In this document: positions 48,101 to 60,308 of the stretch, piece after piece
Layout of the letters: every line of letters starts with the position of its first letter
Position numbering within the stretch: position 1 is the stretch's first letter
Source: Cyanoderma ruficeps
Lineage: Eukaryota > Chordata > Aves > Passeriformes > Timaliidae
Direction: 5' to 3'
DNA length: 64,000 nt
Assembly: GCA_008694505.1 (NCBI GenBank)
Contig: VZDJ01000623.1
Span: forward strand, 15,464,988-15,528,987
Notes under the pieces: generated by a model
The model's input: the letters and a program-made list of their open reading frames with translations, nothing else
Told to the model about the DNA's origin: nothing
Databases searched by the model: none
Position numbers and translations under genes: made by a program

Positions 48101-51100
48101 ATAAATGTTCAACTCTTAAAAATTACATTTTAAGTCAAACATCATTAATTTATTTTTCTTACAAACTCTTGGAGATCAGGGTTTTAACAACATACAGTAT
48201 TTCTTCATTTACGATTGAACAGCCTATAGATAGAATTGTGACCTGCAGTACTGTGTATTCAAGACTGCAGGTTCATAAAACTACAAACAGAATTATTTCT
48301 TCAGTGAAGTGGAAAATCATAAATTGTATGGAACATTAGACTCCTGTATGCCACTACACCAGTCCCTTAAAAGTGAGGAATGTGGCTTCGATATCTTCAC
48401 AGCAATTAATGGGCTACACTGTCTCAAATTTTCACTCTGAAACAAATATACAGCTTTAAAGAATTTAGGACTGGGAAAGCTGATACACATGCTGAGCAAT
48501 TCCTTAAAAAATATAGCCTACTAAGAGAATAGTGATGACCTAGGAAAGTTAGAACTGACTTCTTGAAGGATGTCCACTTGATATTCTGTCACACATCAGC
48601 TGCATCATATCAATATCTGCTTCTACACAGCTCCATGATTCAAATGAATAATGTCCAAGAAGATTTTCTCCCACTTCATGATGGTTTTTTCCTGCTGGTG
48701 ATGCTTTTAAATTATGTTTTAGGACCTTAGCCAATAACACACAGGTTTTTCCTCAAGTGGAAGACATTCAGGGACACAAATATACAAGCTGGTCTTCACA
48801 TCCACATTCTTTATAGAGGAAGTATTGAGTTTTCCTGGATGTCAAAAAGTGCGACAGTGCAAGTGATGCAGCTGTAGTGGTCAATAATGGTCCTAGGGTG
48901 CAGGCTGATGGCTGAAGTTGAACTCTGAAAAATACCAGAGTAGAAGAACCTGTCAAAGAACGAATACGGTAAGGTTATTCAAAATTCAGCATACTATTTT
49001 ATTATCTATGTAAATAAAGCCATTCATTAGGAACTCAACATACTAAAAATACTAAATAGGGACCTTGTTAAACCCATGCACACTCTGTATTATTCCTGGC
49101 CACTAAACTTCACAAGGTACTGAGATGATCTTGTCCGGTGCTATTGTGACTCTCTATTATCCTATTAGCTGCAATAGGATTTAAGAGAGGATTTAATCAT
49201 TCCTTTTACAAACAGTTGTCTCAACTTAGGCAGACAAAGAATATTAAGTGTTTCCTAGTTATTATTCTTTTTTTTTGATTTTCTTTAATATGGATTGGAA
49301 ACACCACAGCCAGAGTCTTACATGCCACCTTCCCAAGAAGCCACAATCTACATGAACTTGGGAAGGCTGTATCTGGGAAAAAAAAAAAAGGTAAAATTAT
49401 GTGATACTTTGTAACAGCCCAATGTGGAATAAAACTATGGCAGTGCAAATGAAAAAAACTGGGAACATAGTAATCCTTCCTGAAAAACGAAGGGGTAAAA
49501 GTCTGAGTTTGCTTCAAAGATGACTTTGTAAATTACGGAACTAGTAATCCTTCCTTACTGGCCACATCCAAAACCACTCGATTACAATAGGAAAGCTGAC
49601 CAAAAGAAACAATTTCATATTTAAATAGATGAATAATGTTCATTTTCGTTAAATGAAAACTTCTGCCATTTTAAACCAGCTTTTATGAGAAGCAGATCCT
49701 TCTGCCTCCTTTTTTAGACCTCCAGCAATCATTTGGAAAGCCATATACAATTTTCTGCATATTCTCCTCTAACCAGTAGACCTTGAAATCAGTGACATCA
49801 GCAGAACAGAGAGAACACCCTTACTTTTTGTTGTTGATTGTGAAAATTCTTCCAATTTAGAATTGCTCACTTAAAGAGCAAGGTTCTTAGAGTTACTGCC
49901 AAGCTCATGGCCATGAAAAAGTGCATTTGGCAACCTCAGGAATGGGACTGAGCCCTGGGAAGCTCCTGCAAGGCTGTGAGAGAAAAGGATGGCAGCCATT
50001 ACTTTCTTCCAGACATTACATTCCATTACATTTCTTCCATTTTACTTGCACCTTCTTTAATGGAATCTCATCGTTTCTCCGCTTCCTAAATGAAGTTTGG
50101 TTTTACAAGTCGACCAGTTGAGTTATCTGCACGGCACTTATGCCATGGAAAAAGGCATATTTCTGCCCTAAGAAAACCAAATAAATTGATAGAGGAGGGA
50201 ACATGTATTGTCTCTCTCTGCTTGTAAGAATTTAAGCACCCTGCTCTGGGACATTTGATCCAAGATGAATGAAAGTTCTGTGCAGTGTAGTTTCACACCT
50301 GGCCAGTAGCCACCCCATCCTGCACACTCAACACCTGCTTTGTGAACCTGACAAATGTTAGAAAGGTGGAGAAGACTGGGTGACACCAATATGGCTACCT
50401 TTTGGAAAAACCACCAAACCAACCTGTTGGAAAACAACTTTTTTTTCTAGGACTACAGCCACACACACAACATATACAACCATCTTACTCCAGAGCAACT
50501 CCTCCAAGCAGAGCTTCCCACCAAACCATGAGAGCAACCAGAGACCTCTGCTGCTCCTCTAGGATATGTGGAGAAATCTTGGCCAAATTAACAAAAGGAT
50601 TTTTACAATAACATCATTAACACTCTGTTACTGACAAATTGACCAGCATTGGGCACCCTTCGGGATGCCATTGACATAATCAATGTCAATGATCAAATAA
50701 CCCAAGACAGCACCACAAATAAAATATCCAAGCTGCCAAACACACCACAGTACCTTACAGAATACTGTGGTGTATGTAAGTCTGTGTATTAAAAGGAAGC
50801 TTTTCATCCCTAAGAGTCTGTCATTCTACTAAGAATGCCAAGAATTGAATTAAAGGTATAAAAGGTAATCAAACAGGTGAGACAAGGCAAGTTTTTTTTC
50901 TTAGACGTATTACACTGAATAACAAGTATTCTTAAGCAACAGCTCAGGATCAAGCACTAGCAATTAACAGAAAAGTAGGGGTTTTTGAAGCAACCTTTTT
51001 TGCATCTCTTTCACACAGAGCCTAAAACACTCCACCTCATTTGCTCCCATCTCTGTGTTTCTCATTATCCAGCTGTTCTCACCCTGTGATACAAATGTAC

Positions 51101-52684
51101 TTTCTCAGTACTCTAAGAATCCAGGACAAATTTACTACTAATCTTATTTTGCCACAAAATATATCAGACAGTAAGTGGATTAAGTTTCCATATTCTACCT
51201 TACTGATGTCTCTCAGCATTGATTAACAGGAAAAGATTTGAAACAGCAGATCACTTTATACGACAATTTCATCTTTGGTTTCTCTGCCTGCATTTGCCCA
51301 ATTATTGCCAGTTTGGATTCAGTGGTGTGGACATAAAACCACTAAAAATTACAAATCAGTCACTAGAAAACCACCATAAGGCAGTATCTTTGATCAGCAG
51401 TCATGAGATCATGACTTTTCTAAAGGTGCCTATGACAGTTCTTCCAGACATCCCTGAAGAAGTATATCCCACCTTCTCTCTCCTCTTCAGAGAAATAGGA
51501 AGATTTAAATTTAGCTTGTAAACCCTATCACTGTTCCAGTAAGCGTTCAAGAAGTGTAGCAAGATGCCGCATCAATAATCAAATAACAAGAGACAAAATG
51601 AAAGAATATTCTTTCCTGGAGCAGATTTTTCTAATTCTAAAAAGATTAATATTTCACAGATGTCACCTAAGTGGGATGCACCACTGCCTCTTGGAGAGTT
51701 GCATTTGCATTCCTGAAAACACTAATTTTCTCATTTTGCATGGAGAGAGGGGAAAAGGAGATCCAGAGTCGACAGCATTTACTGAATGAATGTAGAATAA
51801 AACCACCTAGAAGGTGGATTTTAAAACAAAGACCTAAAGGAAAAGTATAGTGTGAAATTTCTATCTGGAAACTTCAACAGAAAGAAAAAGCAAGTAACAC
51901 TATAGGAAGGAAATAACCGCAAGGCTTTATGTGTGCATGTGTGCATAGTCTGGATGATGACAAACATTGAAAGAGTGATGCTTAGATATCACTCTACACT
52001 CTATCACTGTGGTACAGCCAATCACAAAGTAATCTCATAGCTGTTTGTACTGAACTTCTAAAGCAACCTGCTTAGAATAGGCAAAAAAAAGGGACACTGC
52101 AGGGCACAAACTAATAAGGCACCAAGGCAAAAAATGTATTTCTAATCTGCTTCTGCAAGGCGAGAAGATTAAAAGTTGCAAGAGTGAGAGAGGAATGTAA
52201 AAAACGTAAGACTTGAAGTTTCTGATTTGTGAAGAGACTGCAAACACAAATACAATACGATGGCAACACTGTCTGATCCATGCAGGTACTGATATCATTG
52301 CTCTAAAAAGTACAGGTTAACAATTTAGCTTAACCACAGAGCAAAGAATAATGCAGAGCTCAAGGGAATGAAAAAAATTATAACATATTTTTTATAATAG
52401 TATATATATTCTCATTGTATTAGTCTGTATTATTCACTAAAGTAAAATATATTTTATTAATCACTGCCAAATCAGTAACTGTAATAAACAGGAGCCAACA
52501 GACATATTTGACATCAATTATTCTTCATAAGTCATAAATAATGAAAGAAAAACAAGGATTCTTCTTGGGGAAAGCTATTAATGCATTATGTCTTAAACAG
52601 AGTGGGAACAGTGAAAGTGGGTTTGTAAGAAGGTTACACAGGACCTATTTGAGTTTCCTGTTAGAACTAAGAAAATATTTAAGC
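45111..52684. other. long stretch without recognisable genes or repeats
   Basis: About 7.6 kb of AT-rich DNA. The largest frame is 145 codons on the minus strand (47181-47618); its translation has no family features and the plus strand shows no gene either. An A11 run lies at 49379-49389. The ATTA-rich parts around 46480-46560 and 46860-46920 could be conserved elements. I see no CR1 tail or LTR boundary anywhere in this interval. Confidence 0.5.
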
Positions 52685-52810
52685 TGTACTCACTGAACAT
52701 AATTACAGACGCTTTCAGAGATCTTTAAATATTTAACTACCTAATCTTCACAATATCTCTATTAAATAGATGTTCCTTTGTACCCCCAGTTTACACAAGA
52801 GAAACATCTT
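52685..52810 (+). mobile_element. MIR-like ancient SINE relic
   Basis: The plus strand reads GACGCTTTCAGAGATCTTT, AACTACCTAATCTTCACAAT, ATCTCTATTAAATAGATG and CCCCCAGTTTACACAAGAG. In order this matches the MIR core and 3' part: GCGCTTTACATG-, TTTAATCCTCACAAC, a CCTATGAGGTAGG-like step, then CCCATTTTACAGATGAGGAAAC. It is heavily diverged, as expected for a family that was active before modern bird orders. Confidence 0.5.
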
Positions 52811-55800
52811 TTATAGCTCGTTTTTGAAAGTGGTTTTGTTTCTTTTATGAAATGCTGGAAACTGAAAAAACCCCCACTGTACAGAGGCCTCTGCAGGTGC
52901 AGCTTTGTAGATGCAGACACAAATGAGAAGTTTTCTGCTCTTTGATTACTGCTGCCAGTCAAGCAATACTCACTACAGGCTTCAAAATGTGGAGGCAATT
53001 AAGTAAAAGAACAAAACCATATCTGCAAATTTCAGCAGAGGCTCCTTCAAAGTTCAGCATAGAGAAGAAGGGCCCTGCTCACAACTGCACACCTGGCTGT
53101 GCCAAGAGCAGACTTTGCAAGTTCTTGGCACTTCAGCTCCAGCTGAATCTATTGATGGATGCTGCTTTTCTGAGCCAAATTTCCAAGGCAGAGGGAATGA
53201 AAGGAAGGCAACAGGCTTATTTTAAACTTGACATTTCAGCAGAGCAAATCTATAGAATAATTGGAAAGACTTGCAACAAGCATATAATATTTATCCATAC
53301 ATTTTGACCAAAGAATTGTGGGTTGATACAGCACTACATTGAGAAGCAAAAAGAATACAGGAATTATACAGCTACATGAATGAATTTGCATGTTCCTAGG
53401 GCATACTATTTTTAATAGAAGAGCTGAAAGATGTCACCTGTACCTTAATTAAATTTTTAGAAGTTCCCAAATCAAGAGCAGCTACTAGAGAGTGAAAGAG
53501 AACAAAAGAAGAAAATGGGGTTTCTGCTTAATCTTACTGTGTCTTCTGCATGGGTATCTGATAAAAGAAGCTGAATCTTAAACAAGGTAACATACAGTCA
53601 TGTTTGTTTTTATTAAAAAATAAAGAAATAAAAAACTAGATCCAGAAAAAATAAAACCTGACATTATTTGTTTCATTTTAAACCATTCCCTAGGACTAGG
53701 ACAGGACTATCGGGTGACACAGAAGCACAGAGCACACACATCACATACATCACACATGCACAAGAGCCCCCCATACTGCTGAAATAATACCTCTAGAAGT
53801 GTAGTATGCTGCAGACCTTGTGGCAATGGAAATGGTTATATTGATTTTACTGAGCTGTGGACAGGGCAGGCTCAGCATGACTTTGAAATTTAGGATAAAA
53901 ATCAGTTGACTGGAAAAAAGCAAAAGCCAGGCAGTAATACTAATAATAATACTCACAGAATAAAGTAATACATGGTGATTAAGGGTACAGGAATGAGTCT
54001 TTACAGGATGACAGGTAATGCTGCATAAATGCTAGTGCAAGTCATTTAGTACATACAAAATTGCAATTCTGCAAGTATTTGACAACAATAAAAATACAGG
54101 AGATGAAATATTTGCCACAGTTGTCAATTACAGAAGAAAAGTTAAAGCCTGGCTAGATGCTTCCTTCACAAAACAGCCAGGAAATTTAATTTTAAAAAGA
54201 GTACAGTGGATGAAACCACAGGATAAGTTTGCCCAGGACCACTGTTACAACATCTCTACCAGAAGGCTGTAAAAGAGGGCTTACTCTGCTTAGGAAACTC
54301 TTTTCATGGGTGACCAGCTTCTAGTCAAAGAGAATTATTATGCCCTAGCTCTTCATTCCCTACCTGGACTGGTGATTCACTGTCCAGTGCTACAGAATCT
54401 GTGCAGTGAGTGATGGACACTGTTATATCAAAATTCTCAGTGACTTGTCCCAGAAGTAGGATTTTTCACCTACTTCATGCTCACCTGACCTAATCAGATA
54501 ACATCCAGCATTTCTACCCTTAAAACTTAAAGCAAGCATCTTGACTGGCCGACTTGCTGAATTTAGAGCTGGTTTTATTTGTTAGTGTCATTAAGTAGAC
54601 AAATCATAGCTATGAACCGAAAAAAGCTGGCTGCCTTGTAGTGATGCAAATGATGACTTGACTTACGAGGTTGAATGGGGCGTGATATCTGCATGGAACA
54701 AAGTGGAAGACTCTGTGATATTTGCTATTATATATACAGGCATGGAATTATGTGTATGAAGAGATTTATGACCCTTGCTACACCAGGAATCCTTGGGCAA
54801 GATTTTTGAAGGCACGTAAATAAGCCAGCAATGTGGCTAGTGGGATTTACAAAAGCACATGCAAAATGTAAGAATTCAAATTCAACCATAAGTCAGTGTG
54901 TGCAAAAATATTTTAAAGATTCTAGGAGGTGCCCTCCTGCAGATACAAGTGCCTAAACACCTTTGTCATCAGCACTGAAGCCCCATGAGGCTGCTGTGAG
55001 ACAACATGCACCACACCATGATTTCTTGTAAGGCAAAAACACCTGGAAGCTGTAAATATGTAAGATGTCAAATCTTTGGTCCACAAATCCACCTCAGTTA
55101 AGCTGAAATTAGTGGCACCTAGGGACCTTTGTATTTTTTTGTACATCTGGCCTAAAAATTTCATGCCAAAGTTCTTTGTCATAACAAAGTTTATAAAAGT
55201 TTTCAGTTCTCAGATGTGTGTGAAAGTAGGTTAGTTAATAACTGCAGATGCTGTGTCTGGTGTAAGGATCCTGTGTGGAATCCAGTCTGAACAAGGTTGA
55301 GCAGAGACACACCATAACTGCCTCCAGATGCTCGTGGAGTGGTGAGATGGTTTCTACACACTGAAGTAGAGGACACTGCCTGAGGGGACACAGAGATGAC
55401 ACTTTCCAGATGAGAGGCAGAATGAAAACAGTGATCTATTGGTTTGACCCAGAGTGAACTTCATAAAGGACTTGGGTCTGTGCTTCACCCAAGTAACTGA
55501 AGCTTTTCCAGCATATTTAATCTGAGATTTTTATCCTCCGCTTTCTAAGGACTTTCAGCAAGGCAAACTAATGGGATCATGACAATTTTTGAATTTGGTC
55601 AAGCCTCGTTATTGCTGATAGCTTATTACAGAGTGGAGTTTCATAAGCGGACAGTCTTCCCTGTAGTGCAACCATCTTTTCTGAACCTCTCTAGGGGCAA
55701 TCAGCATCCTGAGGGTATAAAAGGACAGATTACTTCCAATGTGAATCTGATGTAAAAGCAGGGCCTTTCAGGAGACATAGAAATAACAAATGATTACAGA

Positions 55801-57726
55801 ATGCTCCAAGAAGCAATGGGAGATGCCTACTGCTAGCAGTGTCTCTACTCCTAGCTAGAGGACCATTAGCATTATGAAAGGCTGACTCAGAAAGAATAAA
55901 GCATCCTCCCAGATGTAAACGATGCTGCTCAAAATCATTTTTACTGAACCTGTGTTTGGTTAACCTGATTACAACTTTAAAAACCGTTGACTCATCATAG
56001 TTTCTCCAGTTTAACAGGCTCAGGGTCAAAGCCATATGCTCTGACAAGGGTGAGATATGAAAAACACTCCCTGTGACACGGCATAGAGACACAAATCTGT
56101 CCAATGCAATTTGAAGACAGGCACTGGCAGGCAGTAATGATCAGCTGGCAAACAGCTCTGTCTCAGGACACACAAGATACAAAGTGTGCAAAAGTCAACA
56201 TATGCCAAACAGAACCATCTTTCTTCTACTAACAGGCTTTAATTATTGAATACAATGGAAAACTGTGGCAATGCAAAGCACTACTGCATGGTAGTTATGG
56301 GAAGTGCTGACATTTTAAATAGTGGCTAATAGTGTTCTCAGTTGCTTTTAGGAGAAACTAAACAGATGAATTAAATTTTCCCACATGCAAATTTCATCAG
56401 GGAGATTCAAGATCTCTTAAGGAAGATGCTGGCACAAGCTTTGTCATATTTTGTTTCAGTCTGTGGTGAATGCACTGCATGGCACAGGGAGAACATGAGC
56501 ACAATATATTACTGAAGGACATTTGAGGAATAGAAACTTAGCCACTTTGACTTACAACATACAGAGGGACACATTCAGAATTATAAGCACAAGACTAATA
56601 GGTTCACTGAAGACAGGGATGGCTGAAGGGAAGAAAAAGCAATCACAGAAAGCAAAATTCAATAGCAGAGCAAAAGTCTAGTAACTGGTTTGAAAGGAGC
56701 TTAGCATCTCTGTGGAGCAGGATATGCGAGTGGAATATCTTCAATCAGAAAGTGCTTAAAGATAATTAAAGCCTTTTCACACTTTTAATGTCCTCTAAAT
56801 GACTAAAATGTCGCAGTTGCACCCATTTGAAGCATCCATAACACACACAGAGAGATGCAAAATAAAAATAAATTATCAAATTCCCTGATGCTGCCAAATG
56901 TTGAATATTAGGTGAGAAGAGCACAGTGCATCCAACGGAACAGATCACATCAGTACGAACTGATACAAGTGCAGGCTGCAGCGTTACCTGTGCTGAGTTA
57001 ATCTGCAGTCAGGGAAGTTGATCCACACTTATATCATCACAAGAGGAGAAAATAATTTGTTCTTCTATCTCCAGTTAAAACCAGACAGTGAAAATATCAG
57101 CTCAAAGACATTTGCATTAAAAGAATATACCCACAGCCTACACAGGCAGAGAGGTAAAACCTGCCATCTGTATTTATATCAACAGGTAGGGCTGACTTTG
57201 AGGTTACTCTCAACAAATGAGCCACTGCACCTGCATTAAGGAGTTACTCAAAAATCACTGATGTTACACCTAAACAAAGGTCAGGATGGGCACTCACAGA
57301 AAGCAGGGACAGGGAGCTGGGGGACAATAGCTGGCTGATTTTCCTGACAGAAGTAGATCACTTGTCCCAGGGACTGAAGGGCAAACAGGTGGATAGGGTT
57401 AGATATTCTTGTCCATGGAAAATCAGCAGAGATCCAAGGTGTAAGTTTAGTGGGAACTCAGGCTCAAACCAAGTTATCAGGATTATCACAAAAATGTGGG
57501 ATAAAGGGAAGGGTCTGGGATGGGTCAGTCCTCAGGAAGTACTGTTTGCTTCACCAACAATACTGAGAGACCCCTCAGCAATTCTTCATGGCACCCTCTG
57601 CATAAGCCCAAACTTGATGTTTAACTGTCCCCTGTCTCAGGTAACACAGGCAAACCAAACCCCTGAAATCTGGCTATCAGTGTCAACAGCTGGTTTGAAA
57701 GCTATGAGGAAATGTCATTTTTACTA
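52811..57726. other. long stretch without recognisable genes
   Basis: About 4.9 kb. It has a CA-rich patch at 53728-53762 and AT-rich DNA otherwise. The 121-codon plus frame at 52942-53307 and the 124-codon minus frame at 55730-56104 show no family and no splice context. Confidence 0.5.
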
Positions 57727-57800
57727 TGATTCATAGAATTATAGAATCATTTAGCTTAGAAAAGACCTCTAAGATCATCAAATTCAACTGCTAATCAAAA
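57727..57800 (-). mobile_element. CR1 LINE 3'-tail fragment, antisense
   Basis: The plus strand reads TGATTCATAGAATTATAGAA, TCATTTAGCTTAGAAAAGAC, CTCTAAGATCATCAAATTC. This is a short CR1 3' end of the Y-like type (GAAAAGACCTCTAAGATCATC), only about 74 bases long. Confidence 0.9.
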
Positions 57801-58414
57801 AGGCAAACGAAAACACTTGTAAGAATGTGTCTATGTTATAAAAGTACATCAACATTTTGCCATCTGATTGAAGTAAGAACCAGGTATATTTTAGATTTTG
57901 TTCTATTTCAAATGGCTTCGTTTTCTCTTTCATTTCTGTTATATTAAACCACATCAATTTGTCAAGATTCCTGACTGCTTTCTCTTCCCTTACCTCTCCT
58001 GAACAATGCACTAAATGCTACAAATGAAACAATTTCATCCTTTTCATGCTTTTATGTTTAATAACTTGAATAAAATTGAATGTTGTCACCATTTTTACAC
58101 ACAGCATTCTTTAAGAATATCACAAAAAATCAGGTTAGCACTTCTGAAGTTAGATGGTTGTGACTGATTATGGGTTTTTATATCACTTCAGGCCTAAGAT
58201 ACAACTCTGAATTTCAAGTTCAGAGCCCTGTTACTATAATACCTTTCCCCAAACCCACTCCTAACAGTTCCTGCAGCACAGGCTGTTACTCTCCTCAGAC
58301 ACTGCTTTCTCCAAAAATTAACCTTCTCACAGACATGAAAAAAATCTCCAAAAGTGTTTCTAGAGACAAAAATTTCTTAGTTGCAGGCAACCACCATAAC
58401 ACTGCCTGTGGGAG
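57801..58414. other. unannotated unique sequence
   Basis: About 600 bp without recognisable gene or repeat. Confidence 0.45.
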
Positions 58415-58480
58415 ACAGGCATCATGATCCCTGTTTTACGATTAGGGAAACTGAGGCATGCAGGTCAATGATTTTGCACT
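58415..58480 (+). mobile_element. MIR-like ancient SINE relic
   Basis: ATCATGATCCCTGTTTTACG and GGGAAACTGAGGCATGCAGG match the most conserved MIR stretch (ATCCCCATTTTACAGATG, then GGAAACTGAGGCACAGAGAGG). A TCAATGATTTTGC follows where MIR has TTAAGTGACTTGC. The flanks are too eroded to set limits. Confidence 0.55.
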
Positions 58481-60202
58481 CTGAAAGCTTGTGGGATAAT
58501 CCAGTCTGACACATAATGACAGGTAGAAGCAAGAACCTACAAATTTACTGCAGGCACCCAGTTCTGATATGAATTAATATAAATGTGGGGGACAGCCTGA
58601 TTCTTTCTCATGGTTGTGAATGTTCCGGCTACTCAGTACAGACTGTGACAAATGGTAACATTGACTTGGAGGAGTCTCATGAGGAGGCAACGTTCAATTT
58701 CTTTCTGCAGTTGCAAACAACCTGTGTTACGCTGGGGAACACCCAGTGCATCTTCTGAATGCATTTTACCCATCACAAAAAGTAACAACGCTGAAGTGAT
58801 GTATTAAATGCAAGTGAGAGTGTAAGCCAGAATGATTTACACAAAGAACTCTGTCACAAGGAAATGCAGACCTTGGGCTTTCACTCATCTTGTGCCTAAC
58901 TATGATGGATTTTTCTCTGAATGGCTGGATATAAGGATTTGTAGCAGAAATAACAATGTATAAAATATAGTCTGATTCACATCCTTCTCTACCCTGCTGT
59001 TGGGGAGGGACAACCTATACTCCTACTCTCCCACTCCTTTTTTATTTTGTCATTGACCTTCAGCTTTGTTCAAAGCTCCTAGACATCCAGCAGCTCAGTC
59101 AAATAGGAGCGGCAATGACCTAAAGACCTTCTCAGAAGGTCTCATGGTATTCCCAGGAGACGGCTCCCATTCAGACCCTTTGAAAAAGGAAACTGGCATT
59201 TCAGAAGCTCAGCCAGTTTCTGGCAACATCCAAAGCAGATTATCAAACATATCAAGCTATAGAGACCCCCAAAATAACTTAACCGACACAATATTTGTGC
59301 ATTTTTAAATAAATGTTTTCACTGAGAAAGAACTCCCCCCAAACCAAGATGTTTATGGGTCTTGTATCACTGGTTTTGGCAGCATCTGCAGTCAGACAAG
59401 TGGGTAGATTCAATATCTCCGGAATGCTATTAAATGCCGAGGAAATCATATAATAGTATCCAAGGGGTTCTCAGTAGTTTTCCTGTTCTAGTTCTCCTTT
59501 ACATTGAGCTGACCTGCAGGAATGGAATCCCTAATGTGTCTCCCATGTTAAAAGAAAGACAGGAAGGAAGATAAAGAGGAGTGTCCCAGTGGAGGGGAAT
59601 ACAGTATTGCCATTTGAAACAGCCAATGTGGAACAATTATAATGAAAATTCTGAATATTTTTGAACACTTGATAAACCAGAATATGCATTATTGGCCCAC
59701 CTTTCAAATGGGAGTCAGCCCCTGCAGGGAAACGCTTCCGTAGTGTAGTGTTCAACCTCCTAAAAAGAGGTTGTTTCTTCTCACTGATAATAAAAGAACC
59801 CTCAGACAGCCACCTGAGAGTAGGTCACTGTGAACCTCTAAAATCTGGATTGCTGAAGCTTACCCTGCCATTTTGACTTCAGAATACATAAGTTACCAGT
59901 AAAACTCATCATGTGACTGGCTGATACTGTTCTCCTTTTTGCCCCGTTTTCATCTCTGAGTTCTTCCTCTGCTCTTCCTTCTGTGATTTCCCAGTACCCT
60001 CCATCAAAACTCTAAGAATATTTCCCCAGGAATCTCTCCCAGTCTTATTTCTGCCTTTTGCTGTTACATAGGAAAAGAAAGCTTGTAAGGCTTTGTTTTC
60101 CCAAATCTATAATGGTATCTAAACTATTGAATTACCAGCCCAACTGGTCTGAGTGATCTGCATACCACTGCACCATTGAGATGTTTATACTAAGCATAAT
60201 CA
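58481..60202. other. unannotated unique sequence
   Basis: About 1.7 kb. The short frames at 59066-59308 and 59531-59755 show no family. A CT-rich patch lies near 59930-60000. No repeat recognised. Confidence 0.45.
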
Positions 60203-60308
60203 ACACAGATTCACAGAGTGGTTTGGATTGGAAAGGACTTTAAAGATGACCTAGTTCCAGCCCCCCTGCCACAGGCAGGGACACCTTCCACCAGAACAGG
60301 CTGCTCAA
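60203..60308 (-). mobile_element. CR1 LINE 3'-tail fragment, antisense
   Basis: The plus strand reads ACACAGATTCACAGAGTGG, TTTGGATTGGAAAGGACTTT, AAAGATGACCTAGTTCC, CCCCCCTGCCACAGGCAGGG, ACACCTTCCACCAGAACAGG and CTGCTCAAA. It is the 3'-most 105 bases of the same CR1 subfamily as at 4.1, 6.1, 23.9 and 45.0 kb. Confidence 0.93.
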
